Shown in pieces: positions 37,407-51,566 of a DNA stretch of 64,000 bases. The number at the start of each line of letters is the position of its first letter. The stretch's first letter is position 1. The translations under genes were made by a program, and so were the position numbers. Below the pieces are notes generated by a model. It was not told where the DNA came from. It did no database searches and saw only the letters and a list, made by a program, of their open reading frames with translations. This DNA is from Phoronis australis (Eukaryota > Phoronida > Phoronidae): assembly GCA_002633005.1 (NCBI GenBank), contig NMRA01000103.1:713612-777611 (forward strand). The letters are read 5' to 3'.

Positions 37407-40400
37407 ACCAGTATTTCCATGTTGGTATCCACAGGCAATGTGTTGCCTGCCCTGTGTTGAGTTATCCAGCAACAACTGAGTCACAGTAAACAAGCACTGT
37501 CGCTATTATGAATCAAAAACAGCAGGCTAAAAATGATAATCCAATTAGGCCTTTTACTCTCATACAATTGGTCTGGTAATATTCCTTTTTTGATATCATC
37601 ATAGTGTTTCAAACATCGCTTTCCCATGCTTACAGCTTTTTTTAAAAAAAACACAAGACCTTGACTGAAATTGATCTGGGCAGGCTTTTTGTCAGTGAGC
37701 ACAGGTCTCGAAAAATGAATCAGGCTAAGATTAGAAGCAATTATACTTTTTGGTCAACGGTAATAGCCCATCACTTTCCGGCGTCCACTGTCCCGTCCAA
37801 GCCATCCTTTTTAAAAGGACGGCCTGAATGGTAGCTTGATCAGTCTGACAGTGACTCTGACCACAAGATAACCTTCCAATAAACTTGTCAGCAGAAAATC
37901 ATCTTCAAGAATAAACAAGAGGATTAAGGTGCAATCAGAAAGTTGCATAATTGGATCTCTGGAAGATACATGCTCTGGTCTGTACAAGGTTAGACATTCA
38001 ACACAGGTTCACATGGCGTCTGAACTGAGGGCAGATTTCCCTCTCATTCACCGTCTTACACACCAACGCTCAAAAAAAACCGACAGATCTGCCTCCTCAC
38101 CCTGGCGCAACTTGTGGTTTGACTCAACACCCCAACTCCTGTTTTGCAGAGTTTCACTCTATGGGAAACCCTTCCTACCTCACTTAAACAGCTATCACAA
38201 CTCCTTTCAAAATAGGTGGATTAAAGTACGGAGTCACACAATCTGGCTGCAATGGAAAACGGCAACTCTAATTCAGCTGGAGCAATCGCTAGGGGTCGTG
38301 ACATCATTCCCATTCTCAACTGTCACATGTAAACAAATAAGAGAACAGAAATCTGACAAAGTATAACACGGGGTGGTAGATGGCGAGATATGTTTATTAC
38401 TCTCAAAAACATTAGTTCGACAGTATGATTCAAATACTCCATCTGGTGTTTAAAACGGAGAAGTGTTGGCAACTACGATGTTGCCAAACAATAGGAAAGG
38501 TAAGTGCACAGTTGTGATAGTCCGAAGTTACCCTAATGAGAAAGCGACATATGATTGGCCAGAATACTATCACTCTGCACAAGAGTCATTGCTACATGAA
38601 GATGTTTGGTAAAATTTTAATGTGGTTGTATCATAGCAGATAGGACTCCTTTGTGACTTTCAAGCAGAGCTACTGGCTGATGTGTCTTCTGATAATTCAC
38701 ACGTGAACCTCTTACCGTATCTCCAACATGCTGGTTGACTCAAGAATTCAAACTCCGTTTTCAACACAACAATGACAATGGTAAATACAGCAGGGCTGAG
38801 TTTGGAGACCTGACGTGCACGGGTCGCAAATGTGACCTCAGATTTTGTTTGGCAACCTGGTAAAAAACCCAAGTCGTCACGAAGTTGCCATGCACACATT
38901 CGAGTACGCATTCATAATACCACAGGAAATAAACACTGATGAGAGTCGGAATTAGTCAGCAAAAACCAGAAGGAACGATTCACGACTCATGCATAAACAA
39001 AATGGCCAGATCATTTGTTTTTTCACTTTCATATGTGAGGCTCCGCCGTATGACGGGAACGAGAGAGAAATTGGTCATTACCGAATACCTTGTACATGTT
39101 TAACTTTCTGTTCGACCAAAAAAAGGATGCCCGGGCACTCTCTGATATTCCCGCCGATATTTGGTTCGCTCAGTGTGCCAGTTCTTGAACTTAGAAATCC
39201 CGTTTTTAATTTCCGACTGTTGTTAACTTTCGCACCTCTACATTCGGGGTTCCCTTGTTTGGGCAAGCTTATTTTCATTAGGTAAAGAAGAAATTCTGCC
39301 AGGATGCATGAGCCCTGTGCTGTAGTCTTGAAAATTGAAAAATGCAGTCTAACCTTATTTTTGCTTTTGGACAAAGGCCTACGTTTCATGATCAAAATTA
39401 TCGATAACGTGAAATGTTGTCCAATCAACGGATGCCATTCTACTCATTGGAGGACAACAGTCCGACCAGCTTTCTAGAAATTCATTTCTAAGATAAACAT
39501 ATGGTTAACAAGACTTGCCTGATATGAAATTTTTAAAATTGCTTCAAGTGCTTGGAACTGCACAAAAAGCCTCTAGGTGACAGCTGTTCTTACAATTTTC
39601 TTGGTGGTTATTTTTGTTAAAAAAGTTGACAAAACGAAATTCCATTTTCCTCCAATATAATTTCCTAAACTTAAGACCCCTTTACAGTTAATCCAGAGCA
39701 AGGAATCCAAGCTGTTTTCGGACACGTCATTGACATCAAATAAAATTTCCTCAAAATCTTTTCAATAATCCTACAGATCCACCACTTTTTGTTTTCACTG
39801 CCACCCACAGTAAATATGTAATCAATATCATAGCAGCAATGAAAACTAGTTAAAGGGTTTCCTGTCTGCTATGAACAAAGACAATATCGGATTAGCAAGT
39901 GAACAAAGAGAATCCATTACCAGTGATTTCTTGCCATCACAAATATGAAACGTCTGTCCCCGAGGCATGCACACACAAGACTGGCATTTGTGCTTAGAGA
40001 AGACCATGGAGAAGTGTAGAGGCAAGACCTGACCGTGACATTTGAAGTGGAGACACTGAGAAACACTCTAGACAAGGATGCAAATCATAGCCACAACAAA
40101 GCCGGAAATTTATCTCAAAACCTAGATTACTTCTGATTACTTTCTTCCATTGAACATGTCTACATAAGCAATTTTTAATTATTTGCTAAAAGCAGCGAGT
40201 GATATTAGCTTAGAAAAGACACTAGATATTTGTTTTCCAATAAAAAAACAAGCCTTGGTAGATTGTGATAGAGAGCAGGTTCCCAATAGGTTATTTAATA
40301 AACCTAATTCATCAACTACAGAATTTTGTCTAGTATTCACTTATTTTAAGAAAGATCTTGATTACATGACCAAAGAATCAGTTCCACACCTATAATGAGT

Positions 40401-43400
40401 TTTCACAAGGTGATAAATCTTCACGTTTCATGACAAAATTCTTATCTCACGCAATCCAGCAGTCATGCTGTATTATACACCTACACTGGGACACTACCCC
40501 TTACTTGTACTATAACAAGTGTCAATCCAGAAAAAGACAAGTTTTAATCCTCAGGTATGTCAATACAAGTGAACCACAAACCAAAACAAACCCTCAACAG
40601 GCCAAAGGTCATGTTTTGACAAGACATGTTTAGTCCACAATAGTGTTTAATGAGGCATAAAGATATTTTACCTGATGCAGATGGGCTGAGCTTACTTCAC
40701 TTGACAAAAGCACAGTGATCAGGTAAAAACGGTAATAAATATTTAACTGTAATTGACAGGTGTACAAGAAACTCACAGTAACCTTCTATTTAGCATAAAA
40801 TATGGTACAGGTTAGGAATTAATTTTGTTATGGTAAAAATTCTTTAGTTTGATTAGTCTCTAAAATTTGGAACCCTGCAATTCAAGTCAAAATTAATGTT
40901 TCTTGATTCTGAAGATTGGCGCATGGGTAATTTTACCATTCACCACATATCACAACCATTGGACACTGTACTTTATACGGATCAACAGACTGACAAAAAT
41001 TGCAAAAAAGCTGTCACTTTCTCATAAGTCATGAATTTGGGATAGCCAATATTGTCTGTGTCTAAAATTTGTTAAAAGCAACGACCTTGAGCAAACAAAT
41101 AAATTTTGTATTGTCCCAAACCAGAAAATTTTTACCTTAAAATTTTCAGCAAAAATTAATGCAAAGAAATTTTTTACTTTTATCATCAAGACATCTTTGT
41201 AATCAAGCAGCTAGCAGTCAACGAACAATAGATGGTAAAAGTAAAGTATCTGAGATGATGTTTTCACTTTAACAGTAAACTTAAAGTAGAAATGGTAAAA
41301 TTTATAATAGCCGAGTAGATACCCAGTGTTCACAAACCACACCTTGACTCTACCCACTTAGGCAAACGAAGGGTAGGACTCGGGGCAAAAATATGAGAGC
41401 AGTGTGCAGGCCACCTGTCCCCGCAGGTTCAGCTAAAAACAAAAAGAATTTCAATAAAGCTAATAAGTTGGTTGTCCACCAAATCCATCCTCAATCATCC
41501 TCCCCCTAATCATGAAGTCCAATAACACCTGGATGTTAACAGAGTTGGACAGCAAATAATTTGAGATATTTGCCAAAGTATCATAAGGTCTTATACAGGA
41601 CAACACTCCAACAAATTCGTCAACTAGCATGAGGCCCAGATGAGGGCCAACTCCAGTGCACATAGGTAACAGGTGTAATCCTACAAGAGGAGGACCTGAC
41701 ATGACTCAACTCAGGTATGCTTCATTTATTGGGGTCAATTGGTAGATATCAACGAGATAACCCAACTGGAGAATGCAAGAAATAATCTTTTAAAGTCCAT
41801 GTTAAAATTGCGTGGCACTGCTGGACCATTCGTCACGAATGCTGAGTGAGGACCAGCATTTATTATATAACAAAATCTGAACAATTGATTTTTTCACGTT
41901 TTTCATAAAAATAAGAAGCATCAAATTAATGCTTAGTCATTTAAAGTTTTATAACATATCCATCCTAAGAAAATGTTTTGAGAAATTGTGCACAGTCACA
42001 AAGATTTAACATCATTTGAAAAGCTTTTGAAAATTGAAATGCTTTTGGCAATTATATTTTTACGAAATCAGCAAGACTTTACAGTAACCAACACTCATCA
42101 TACAAAGTATGTACAATGTACCAAATAACTATCACATGTTCGTTGGACCGATCAAACTCGAAGCGAAATGAAAAAATCATTAGAATCCTGCAACCCTATG
42201 CCTACAGCAACAGTTAACCTGCCTCTCATCGCAAGTGCCCTCTTTTGATTTAGACCACATGCCATCGTGTTCCTTAGTGAAAATTAAAGTCACATAGCAG
42301 GTCAGTAGGCTCTACATGTTGACTTGTCATGGTGTGTCATTTTATGCATGGTTTCAAGGAATAACCAACTACCAGTTCTCAGCAATCCCAAAAGCTACTT
42401 TGCATCCCCATAAGGAACAACTTGAAGTCAACATACATAAGAAGACTAAATCAAAAATTTGCTTCTTGGAAGGAATGTTGGCTTGAAATAACTTTAATTT
42501 TAATAATTACCATAACGTTAATTCTGAAGCTGAAAACAACGTTGTGCGTTAAAATAACGCAAAAAATAAAGTAAACTATAAATTAAACAGAAGGTCAGCC
42601 AACTATAGAACGTTACTGGAGAGTTTAGTAGTGTAAATGTCAATCCTTCTCAACCCTCTGACTGATTATTAATCACTCATTCATTAAGACGATCAGTAAC
42701 AAGCTATCAAATGACCACAAATCATGTTTGCCCGTGACAAGCGCACAGAACCAAAGGATTTATAATAGACAATTAGTTACATCTTACTTCATAACATTTC
42801 CCCCCACAAAGGGATAATTACCTACACCTAAGTAAACAACTGCTCTAGAACAGTTAAGTTCTGACTAGTTCATGTTTATTAATGGTACAAACTTGCTTTA
42901 GGCTCCCTATATTCCATACACTAATAACTTGCCATATGGCTCTTTAACATAATGAGTTAATCATTAATATTGCAAGGAACCGAACAATATCGAGTCTAGA
43001 CAAACCAAGGATTCTACACACCACTGCCTTACACTAGACAAAAAGTTGGTTTACCTACAGCAGTACCAACACCCAACCAAAAGCTCGTAAAAGTCCCCAT
43101 TTAAAATCTAAACTCACAATAACTATTTAGTTTAAAGAAACTGGTTACAGGATCAGCGTGCCACGATTTAAATTAAGAAAAGGATCCGTGTACAAAGTCA
43201 ATATTCAAACAACAAGTCAATCCAAACAAGTGATATTTGCTAACAGTTTGTCACTCCTTACATTATATTTACAACTACTGAACAGTATTTGTTGCTAAAA
43301 TACATGTTTGCTTTCCAATGTCCAACAAGATAAGAAAGCTCCGCTCAAGGATTATTGAAAATACGCAAGTATTTGCGTAATTGCTCGATTTGCCAGAAAT

Positions 43401-43479
43401 CTCAGTAGGTGATTTCTATCTGTACACAGCTTGAAGAGCCTGGTTCCATAAGCCATTTGAAGAAGACTGAACGAACTTT

Positions 43480-43774
43480 GACAGTAACGAATAAACTCAG
43501 TAATCTACGAGTCTGGATACATGTATTGTACTGTATAATGTCTTTTGATTCATGTTGAAAATATTATGATTTTGACTATGTTTGTTTTCATAGTATATAC
43601 CGTATTCTTTAATACATCTCTGTAAATTATTTTCTTCTGTTTATTGTACTGGTAAATAGCACTTGTGCTAATGTTGTGTGGTTGTACCTACCCAAACCAA
43701 TGTGATGTGAAATAAATGTTTTACTAACTTACTTACTTACTTACTAACTAACTTACTTTCTAACTTACTTATTT
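43480..43774 (+). mobile_element. LINE-like 3' end with AATAAA and (ACTT)n tail
   Basis: An AT-rich 3' UTR-like stretch ends in AATAAA (43,711) followed closely by a microsatellite of ACTT units (about 43,725-43,774). A polyadenylation-type signal running straight into a short tandem tail is typical of 5'-truncated LINE insertions of the CR1/L2/jockey kind. No reverse transcriptase is present, so the call rests on the tail alone. Confidence 0.45.
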
Positions 43775-44506
43775 AATTAAGTGTAGATTCTGGGTGGAGG
43801 CTCAAGTCTGGCAGTCAATTGAGTCCAAATGTTGCTTGACTAAATTAGAATTTTAAAATCAAAACTAACCATAAAAATAATTCAGTAGATTTGTGTAAAT
43901 CAATTTCATGGTTTTCTATTACTTTACTATGGAAAAGAGGGAAATTGTACAAGTTTTGCTGCTGAACTCATGCTAATACATTGCAGATTCCTTCTGATCT
44001 TGCAAGCCCCTAAAGTGGTGCACTTGTACCTAAGTGTTACGTAATAATAACAACTAGGTCCATATGTATGTTCAGACACGTATTCAACAAGAATTGGACT
44101 AACAATGAATCGTGTACAGTTACAGGCTTAGAACGCAACGGAATTAACAACAAAGAACAGGCAAAATATTGAAGGCAGAAATCCCTGGTTAAAAGTTTGT
44201 TCTAAAATTTTGAACACGAGAAACGGAACAATCTCGCAAAGAGTTGTTTTCAAAGTGATGTATGTCGACACTTCACAGTTTCATGGCCACGACACTAAAC
44301 CGTTGAAGGTACTTGAGAGATTACGAACCAGGTAGAAATAATTACAAGGAAAACACCACTGCAAGCAGTGAAATTTTTGAAAGTGTGTCAAATCGCAACA
44401 CCACTACGAGTTCTCGCCGTATGGGAATACTGTCAAAGAACAACTTCACGTTCACATACAAAGTATTTTCGCTTCAGAAGCCTTTTTTCTACAGACAAGT
44501 ACTCAC

Positions 44507-44650
44507 CTCTGCTGCGATCTTGCTTCTTTAGCAAATAGGTAGAGCCGTGGACCATAGACTATAATAGGATGCTTGGACAAAAGACTGAAATGTGGGAAGC
44601 GTAAGAGAGTAGTTGACAACACAACTAACGCCATTCAAGTGCGGCAAACT
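44507..44650 (-). promoter_or_regulatory. Candidate non-coding first exon (5' UTR) with strong donor
   Basis: On the minus strand, GCAAGATCGCAGCAGAG is followed by GTGAGTACTTG, a near-ideal donor. The upstream bases contain stops in all frames, so it could only be untranslated. Liprin-beta needs at least one upstream non-coding exon, and this is the best donor I noticed to its right, though 26 kb away. The upstream limit is a guess. Confidence 0.2.
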
Positions 44651-45958
44651 ACACGTGATTTTGAACAAAGGGACACAACTCCTAAAGTGGAATTAGCACT
44701 TGTCTTCTGAAATGGTTGCGCCAGCGACAGAGCAATTGGACAAAAAAAAAACGGCTAACAGCGGCTGTTTTAGAAATGACAGAAAGGAAGAAAGACTTTG
44801 TAAACAAGTAACAAGTTACCATCAGTACAGAATACAATGAGTGTTGTTAGAACAGTATGTATCAATCAACACCTGTCCACTGGCGGATCCCAGGGTTATG
44901 TCATGAGAGCCGTGGGGAAGGGGTGCTAACTACAGTTTTTGAAGGAAAACTCGCATAGGCCGTAAAATTGGCACGCCGATGGCGGTTATTTTTTGGCTAT
45001 GTGCGGAGAGAGTGAGCCTGGTCTCCTGACCCTCCCTAAATCCCCCTGTGATGCCATCTGTTATTTTATTGAATATTTAAAAGCAAAAGTTGAATATCTG
45101 ATTTTTTGTTGTGCCTATCCTGAGTCCAAAAGAAAGACTGAAAACATTTCTCTTTTAAAATCGATTGATGATCAGAAATTAAACGTAGTAATTTTGAATA
45201 TAAATCAGATTTTTGATTTTCGTTTGAGACATTGATTTTTTATAAAACTCTACTCCGGATACTAACTTTTGTATTGCATCAGACCCAACGTGAATCTTCT
45301 TGACATCAAAAAGTGTCCTCGTCTGTCCGCACACAAATACCAGAAAAAGAACTCCCATATTTCTTAATCCTATATGTACATGAATTTAGGCCTATGCTCA
45401 TAAACCCGAATGGCTTTTTAAAAAATATTTTTTTCTTATCTCGACATACGCCCAATATTTTCTTCTGAACGCGTGTGGCCTTCGCTTGCATATGCGTATG
45501 TCTTGAAATGCGGATTTTCCATGAATATTTCTCTGCGCTCCGTCCAAGAAGCAACCACTTGTTTCAATAAAATTGGCTTCAACTTTTTTCTGACTCGAAT
45601 GAGAAGTCATTTCCGAGGTTTGCAAAGAACAGACTGTTAATTATTCCTCGAGACCATGCTCTGGGCATAAAATGAAGCGCTGTGACTATCCACCTTGTAG
45701 AGCTTGATCTAAACCAATCGCTATCAGTTCTTTGTCTAGACTCACATCTACATCCTATTTCACAAATGAATAATTAAATTAGTTCAAAGCAATCCCAAAA
45801 CGGTAAGCGGTCTAAACGAACGCATGTTTTTTTGTTATGGAAGGTGGGTTTATTGTCTCTGTAAATATAAGACATGCCAACTTCTAATAGTTTGTTACGA
45901 AGGAGCCAAGTTCCACTCACACAATACTTTGAAAATAATCTCGTTTTTGGTCAAGCGT

Positions 45959-46128
45959 CAGGGGCAGATCCAAGCTTTTGAGTTAGGGGAGGGGGGTGCA
46001 GGACAGAGTATTAGCCAGGATTTTCCGTTCAGGCATTCGCACCCCCAAAGTGCCAAATGGAATATGGGAGAATTTTAGGGGGGCATGACACCCTTTCCCA
46101 CCCCCCTCCCCTCTTAAATCCGCCACTG
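45959..46128. mobile_element. MITE family A, copy 2 (opposite orientation)
   Basis: Bounded by CAGGGGCAGATCC and AAATCCGCCACTG. The interior is the reverse complement of the copies at 3,842 and 47,888, sharing TGCCAAATGGAAT and ATTAGCCAGGATTTT. Confidence 0.75.
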
Positions 46129-47887
46129 ACCGTTACTTTCATTTACAGAGCGCGTCTGCCTAATTTCAGGCGAGCTTAGACGGCTTCAAGTATATGAGCC
46201 TAACGTTCAGACACAAGTCGAATCGGTGATCAAGTTTGCTTAGTGGGTAATCGCCAAGTTTCCAACAAATTACAGTTAATCAGTGGATCAAGACCGGAAG
46301 CTCGTTAGGGCTTTCGGATTTGGATACATTTTTGCAAAATTGGAAGACATGACGATCACTGGCAATTAGTATTATGTTAGGAAATTTCCATATCTATCGC
46401 CAACTCCTAATTCAGGATGTTTTTAAACGGCAGTCTTTTGATACTTTAAAATTGAGAAATGTTTATTATACAATCTCATATAAAATCTCAGGATTTCAAT
46501 AACAGATGGGCATCTGTAGACAAAGTACTTTTATTTTGTTTTGAGTTGTAAAGGCCCCCGTCTTTCGCATTTCTGTGTGGATGTGGGTATTAATGTTTGT
46601 TTCTCAAATGTTTTGGTTAATAAACGTTAAAGTGTTTCGCTCATATAGTATTTTACAATGTGCATCTCGGTATTATCTAGCGTTTTACATAAATTCAGGA
46701 TATCTGTCCAGCTTCACATATGCAGGCGCATGACTCTAAAGACGTGAAGATTCAATAGTTAAAAAGTGATATTTGGTTGGTTTGCATGAAATCGTACTAG
46801 GCCTACAACTTGAGAACTTTTCAAGCTTATTTTCTAAAATGAGTTACGAACGAAAAAAGACGGACGGTGTAGCGTCAGAGTTGTCAGAGTTGTGCGTAAC
46901 GGGTGCTTTTGTATGGTTGAGGGACACCCTCCACTGACCGATGCCGCAATGCACCAGGTTGCTGTCGTGACCGAAATTTGTGTCTGCCCGAGTTGATCAG
47001 ACTGTGAAGTTTGCCACAACGAACAGCCGGAATGCATACCGCAAATCAAGTGGTAGCAAACGCGGTTCAGGTAGAAATTAGTTGCAACCTGGGCGTAGTC
47101 GCAGAATTTGAAAACGTCAAAACTATCTCCCTCCCCCCTCAACAATGTGTGTAGTTAAAGGGGGCGGTGTTTCGCTACTGTTGAGTTGTCAGTGTTGAAT
47201 ACTTAACGGAATCGCTTTCAGGTATAAAAACGTTACCACCCTCATCCAATCTTCAAGTGTTACAGAATGAGTTGGCAACTCAAGTCGCAGGCGCTATTTT
47301 CGAATTCGCAATTTTAGGGTTGGCCAAGGTCAATAGGCAATGATTTCGTAACTTATTTGAGATTGGTCATGCCAGGCAAGACCAGTGTGCCAGCGACGAA
47401 AAGGTCACGTTAAATATCCGAGGAACAATTAAAATATAAGTTGGGAATTTGTAGCTCACATGTCCTTCATTGTTACTAAATCAAGGCTTTGAATTTTATT
47501 TTCTTTGACAAAACAACAGAGATAAGAATTAAACAAAAGTGCCTGATACTTGAAAGACCAAGCTGAACATATTGAATTGCCAAATTTCCATGACCAATAA
47601 TTTTTGGCGCTTTTTCAAAGGATTAGGCCTGCCATTTAGAAGTAATATTCCCATTGAAATGTTAATGAAGGGAGCATTAATTACAATGCAAAAATTGTAC
47701 GTCAGGTTAGGGCACATGGCAATCAGTTTAATTTGGATAAATTTAATAACGAATTTTACGAGGACATGGCTTGACATAAAGCTCTTCGTGAATCGTCGAT
47801 TAACTTGATGATGAAAACCGTATTGTTATCAAGAATACTTACTAGTGCTTTGTTAGCGGAACTTTAATCGAAGTTCAGGATGTAGTA

Positions 47888-48046
47888 AGTGGCGGATTTA
47901 AGGGGGGGACAAGGGAGGCAAGGCCCCCCTTAAAATTTCCCCCAGATTCCATTTGGCAGTTCGGCGGTACGAAAGTCTGATGGGCAAAATCCTGGCTAAT
48001 ACTGTGCCCTGGCTCTTCTTAATTCAAAATCCTGGATCCGCCCCTG
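47888..48046. mobile_element. MITE family A, copy 3
   Basis: Bounded by AGTGGCGGATTTAAGG and GGATCCGCCCCTG. Very close to the copy at 3,842 over the central CAGATTCCATTTGGCAGTTC and AAAGTCTGATGGGCAAAATC blocks, which suggests recent activity of the family. Confidence 0.75.
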
Positions 48047-49084
48047 GGACTTAACGCTGTTATAATAGTTCGTTTGTATTGTGAATTTTTGAAAACAATA
48101 CGGGATTGATTCGATGGCCAATTTAAATCGAAAGTTTTCTCGTCGTCTAGTGTTTAGAGTTAATCCATTGTCTCCGTCACTGAGAATCAAAGAAAGACCT
48201 ACGAGTCCCTCATCCGTTGCAGCGGTAGTAGGCCTATTAGCCCTTTGCCAAATGTGAATAAAGTTTGTGTCAAGGCCAAAAACCACAGTTGGTTCTGTTC
48301 AGTGAAAATCGAGTCGATGGTGGGCTATTTTTAGTTGATCATCTTTTCAAAATACCTCCTCCCCGAAACGAGCAGAAATGTCGAGAGAGTTTTTATTTTT
48401 TAAAGAATCAAAAGTTGCATAGAGCCAGAGCAAAACGTCGCTGTTGAGATTTTATCGTGAAAATTTATACCAAAGAAGCAGACATGTATACGTTTGAGTG
48501 TCATTTCGTGACACCAAAAAAAAACGATTTTTACTCCAAAATTACAATAACTCAAACCAAATTTCCCTGATGAGGAAAAAACAGAGAGTGTATTTTGCCA
48601 AAATCGCTTTTGAACTTAGAAATAGTTTTGTAAATACCTGTCATCGAACGATATTTAGAAATTTTTGTCGGCACTTCGTTATTCCACTGGTTGCTATCGG
48701 GCTGGACAGAATTGTGTATTCTGTCCACGTATGTGCATCTTTTGTGCATTTTCCTTCTTTTTCATTCAGTGAATTATAAGTTCTTTGTAGGGCTAGCAGT
48801 GTCATTATATTAAATTTATTACTCACTGCTACTGCTACTGCTGCATCATTCAGTATTGTTTGAATTTCAGTAAAACCAGCATAATTGAATTGTTGCGATT
48901 TTCCCCAGCGGCAGGGGATTTTGTTGGCAACATGGTGCTACTTTTACTATGAAGCGGTTACAATGCCATCTTCCATTGTTTATAATGTTTATTACGAAAT
49001 ATTCGATACAATGAATATACATAACCCAGAAAGCGCGAAGAGGCATTATATCTGGATTAACGAAGTACAAAGAAATCTATTATA

Positions 49085-49212
49085 CAGGGCTCGACATAAC
49101 GAGCTGCAGGTCGCATTTGCGACCTGAAATTTGGAAATGCGAGCTGAGATTTTTGTCAGCTCGTATCAAGTCGCAAAATGCGACCTGGCGATTTTAATAG
49201 TGTCGAGCCCTG
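49085..49212. mobile_element. 128-bp hAT-like MITE with CAGGGCTCGACA termini
   Basis: Starts CAGGGCTCGACATAACGAGC and ends TAGTGTCGAGCCCTG. The ends are flanked by CTATTATA and CTATATAC, an imperfect 8-base duplication as expected of hAT elements. Inside are a CAGGTCGCATTTGCGACCTG palindrome and paired GAGCTGA/TCAGCTC motifs. A related half-element lies near 60,030-60,100. Confidence 0.75.
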
Positions 49213-49464
49213 CTATATACAATTATTTTACACAAATACATAAATTAAAAAAAAACTGTTGTTAAGATTACAATGACGTATGATTACGAAAGTAAATAAA
49301 TCATTTTCATACACATGTATACAATTCTATCCACTCACACAAAGAGGTTTAATATTATAAAGAAATTTTGATACTATTTTGAATAAAACCTTATTTTCAT
49401 TTGGTTGCCATCTTCCATCACAGAACCAACTTTTGTTTTATTTATGTCGCTTGCCGTTACGAAA

Positions 49465-49667
49465 CTGGGACCCGTTCCAACAAAACTAACTTTGCTAAGA
49501 CAATAAATTTTATTTAATTTTAAGATAAAGCTTAAATTTGTATCGAGAAAGAGATCTTAGTTTGACTTGAATTTTTTATATAAGTTTTGTCATACTTTTG
49601 AGTCATACCGGATCTTAGACTTAAGTAAGAAAATGAACTTAAGTCAGTTTCTTGGAACAGATCCCTG
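49465..49667. mobile_element. MITE family B, copy 2
   Basis: The left end CTGGGACCCGTTCCAACAAA and the reversed right end CAGGGATCTGTTCCAAGAAA form imperfect inverted repeats. The interior corresponds to the reverse complement of 3,200-3,435. Confidence 0.7.
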
Positions 49668-51566
49668 ATACCAGTCCGTTGATTTAGACAAATTGAAGAT
49701 AATTTCAGGAATTCGTAAGAAATGATAGTTTGTTATTGGTTGAGATCCGGCTTCACAAGTTGACTTGTCAAGGCTTCTTAACGAACTGTCAGTTTTTAGA
49801 AATTCTCAGAAATGACTCATAATCTGAGTTAGGAACAAATTGAGACCAAAGTAGTCTAGATTAAAAGTTCACTTCTTGGAGGATCATAGCCGCTTTAATA
49901 TATTCTTTCATACACTCAGTTGCATGTTGAAATGGACAAATAAAAAATACGAAACCATGACATTGGATTAATGCAATCTTAACAAAAGCACCATTTTGAA
50001 GAGGGGAACATAACATCGTGAACTCGTGTTATATGATGTAATAAAAAGTACAAATCATATTGTTACTCAAAAATGACACATTTAAAGCTTAAAATAAGCA
50101 TTTCGACATTTCTTTTCTCTCAAATATATTGTTGTTGACTCTCGGAACAAGAAAACCTGTCGATGTCGCTACTAAATGCAAGACAGATCATTTTCTTTTG
50201 TATTCAACAGAGAGTGTAAAAGCTTAATTAATGCTGCACAAAACGATGGTACAAAGGCCAAAATGTCTTTTCCACAGTGGCTGCAGGGGCAACGTAGAGC
50301 ATGTTTCTGATTGTCAGTTGCTCTCGTCACGCTGTACGAACTAAAAGCTTATCCGTGTTTCGACGGATTTCTAGACATGTAATTCAGAATGTCATTTTCA
50401 ACCTGTTTCAGCCATCGAGTTACCCAGTGCCTGAGAAGGGCGTAAACAGAACGTTTCATTTGTGCACATGCGCAAGTACCATATTGAATGCTGAAACTGT
50501 AAGCGCACGCATCGTTTTAAATCCGTGTGCCATTGCTTAATTCAAAATGAAATAGCTCCTATATCATTTCCACAATAATTGATCTTTTTAAAAGTCACAC
50601 AAACGTATTCATAATAGTTTTCAACACGTTGGGTAGCCACTGAAAGTAAGCAGAAGGTGATTTGAACTAAATGCCGTTATAAAACTGGCATCAATTTGCT
50701 CCTATAAAGCTCCGATTTACAGCAACAAACGTTCTATTTTGCTTACTCGAACAACAGATGATCCTAATCGTGCCGGTCACAAATTGGATTTTGTGGATCG
50801 AACAAGGTAGTCACTCATTTCCCACATGACCGTCGATTAAAAAAACTCAGAACTTAATGGTCGCTGATCTGAGTCCTTTCAAGGAATCAAATTCATTCCA
50901 AACTCTTGACAGTTACAACCCGGGTTACGTATCTTTAAAATGCTGGATCCTTGTCTTGTACTATTTTTGACTGACCTTGAATTGTTTGGAACTGAAAACA
51001 GACAAGATTTTGAGAGCTTTCACAACCTTTTCATTTTCCCCCAAAACCCGTCAATACATCGTTTGACAACAGTAGGCGGACTAACGCCGACCACGGCTTT
51101 TCGGGGAACACGTATTGAAAATTCCTCGATTTAAAGAATCCATGAAAAGCACTATCGCGAATGAGGGATTTTTGTATTAGGACCAAAGTTCATAATTCGT
51201 TTCGATGTATATAACATACCAAACAAAATCGACACATTTCAAAATGCGCGCTTGCACTTTACCCCCTTTGCCAGACAATTTGATCATCCAACAGCAATGG
51301 TTCAGGTTTGGTGGAAATCGCAAAAATTTTACTAATTAATTTTTAGGAAAGGATGTGGAGATGTCGATTATCACACTAAACTGTACAGCAGAACGTGAGC
51401 CAGAACTCGGTTTGTAGAGGTATCGAATTATCCCCCTTGGTAAAAAACAGCTCTTCTGTAAGTGGAGATAACACCAGACAACCGCCATTTTTGAAACGAA
51501 AACTCGGAAGAAACTTAGAAATGTGAAGAAAGATTAACCGAAATAACCATAGCAGGCAAAAGTGCT

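Larger units (their letters stand above)
18262..44506. other. Long non-coding stretch (probable first liprin-beta intron), repeats only
   Basis: No coding exon is recognised on either strand in these 26 kb. Listed separately are a SINE-like sequence, MITEs, a hairpin, two haplotype-type duplications and a LINE-like tail. Open frames of up to 145 codons (for example 37,929-38,366 plus) have no recognisable motif. A single N at 19,360 is a contig joint without an obvious duplication. Another MITE-like repeat with termini near CCGTTCACACC may be shared by 4,020-4,180 and 33,235-33,425. Confidence 0.6.
44651..51566. other. Non-coding stretch with MITEs
   Basis: No exon recognised. Holds two copies of MITE family A, one of family B and a small hAT-like MITE. 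A CpG-richer patch at about 46,840-47,320 has a 103-codon minus-strand open frame without recognisable motif and, on the plus strand, GGTATAAAAACG near 47,220. I do not call a promoter on that alone. Confidence 0.5.

Noticed and set aside
37929-38366. 145-codon plus-strand open frame
   Set aside because: No recognisable motif, no convincing splice sites, and base composition like the flanks. A chance frame of this length is possible in 64 kb.
46834-47320. CpG-richer patch with a 103-codon minus frame and TATA-like GGTATAAAAACG
   Set aside because: The protein has no recognisable motif, and the TATA-like word alone in an AT-rich genome is weak evidence.
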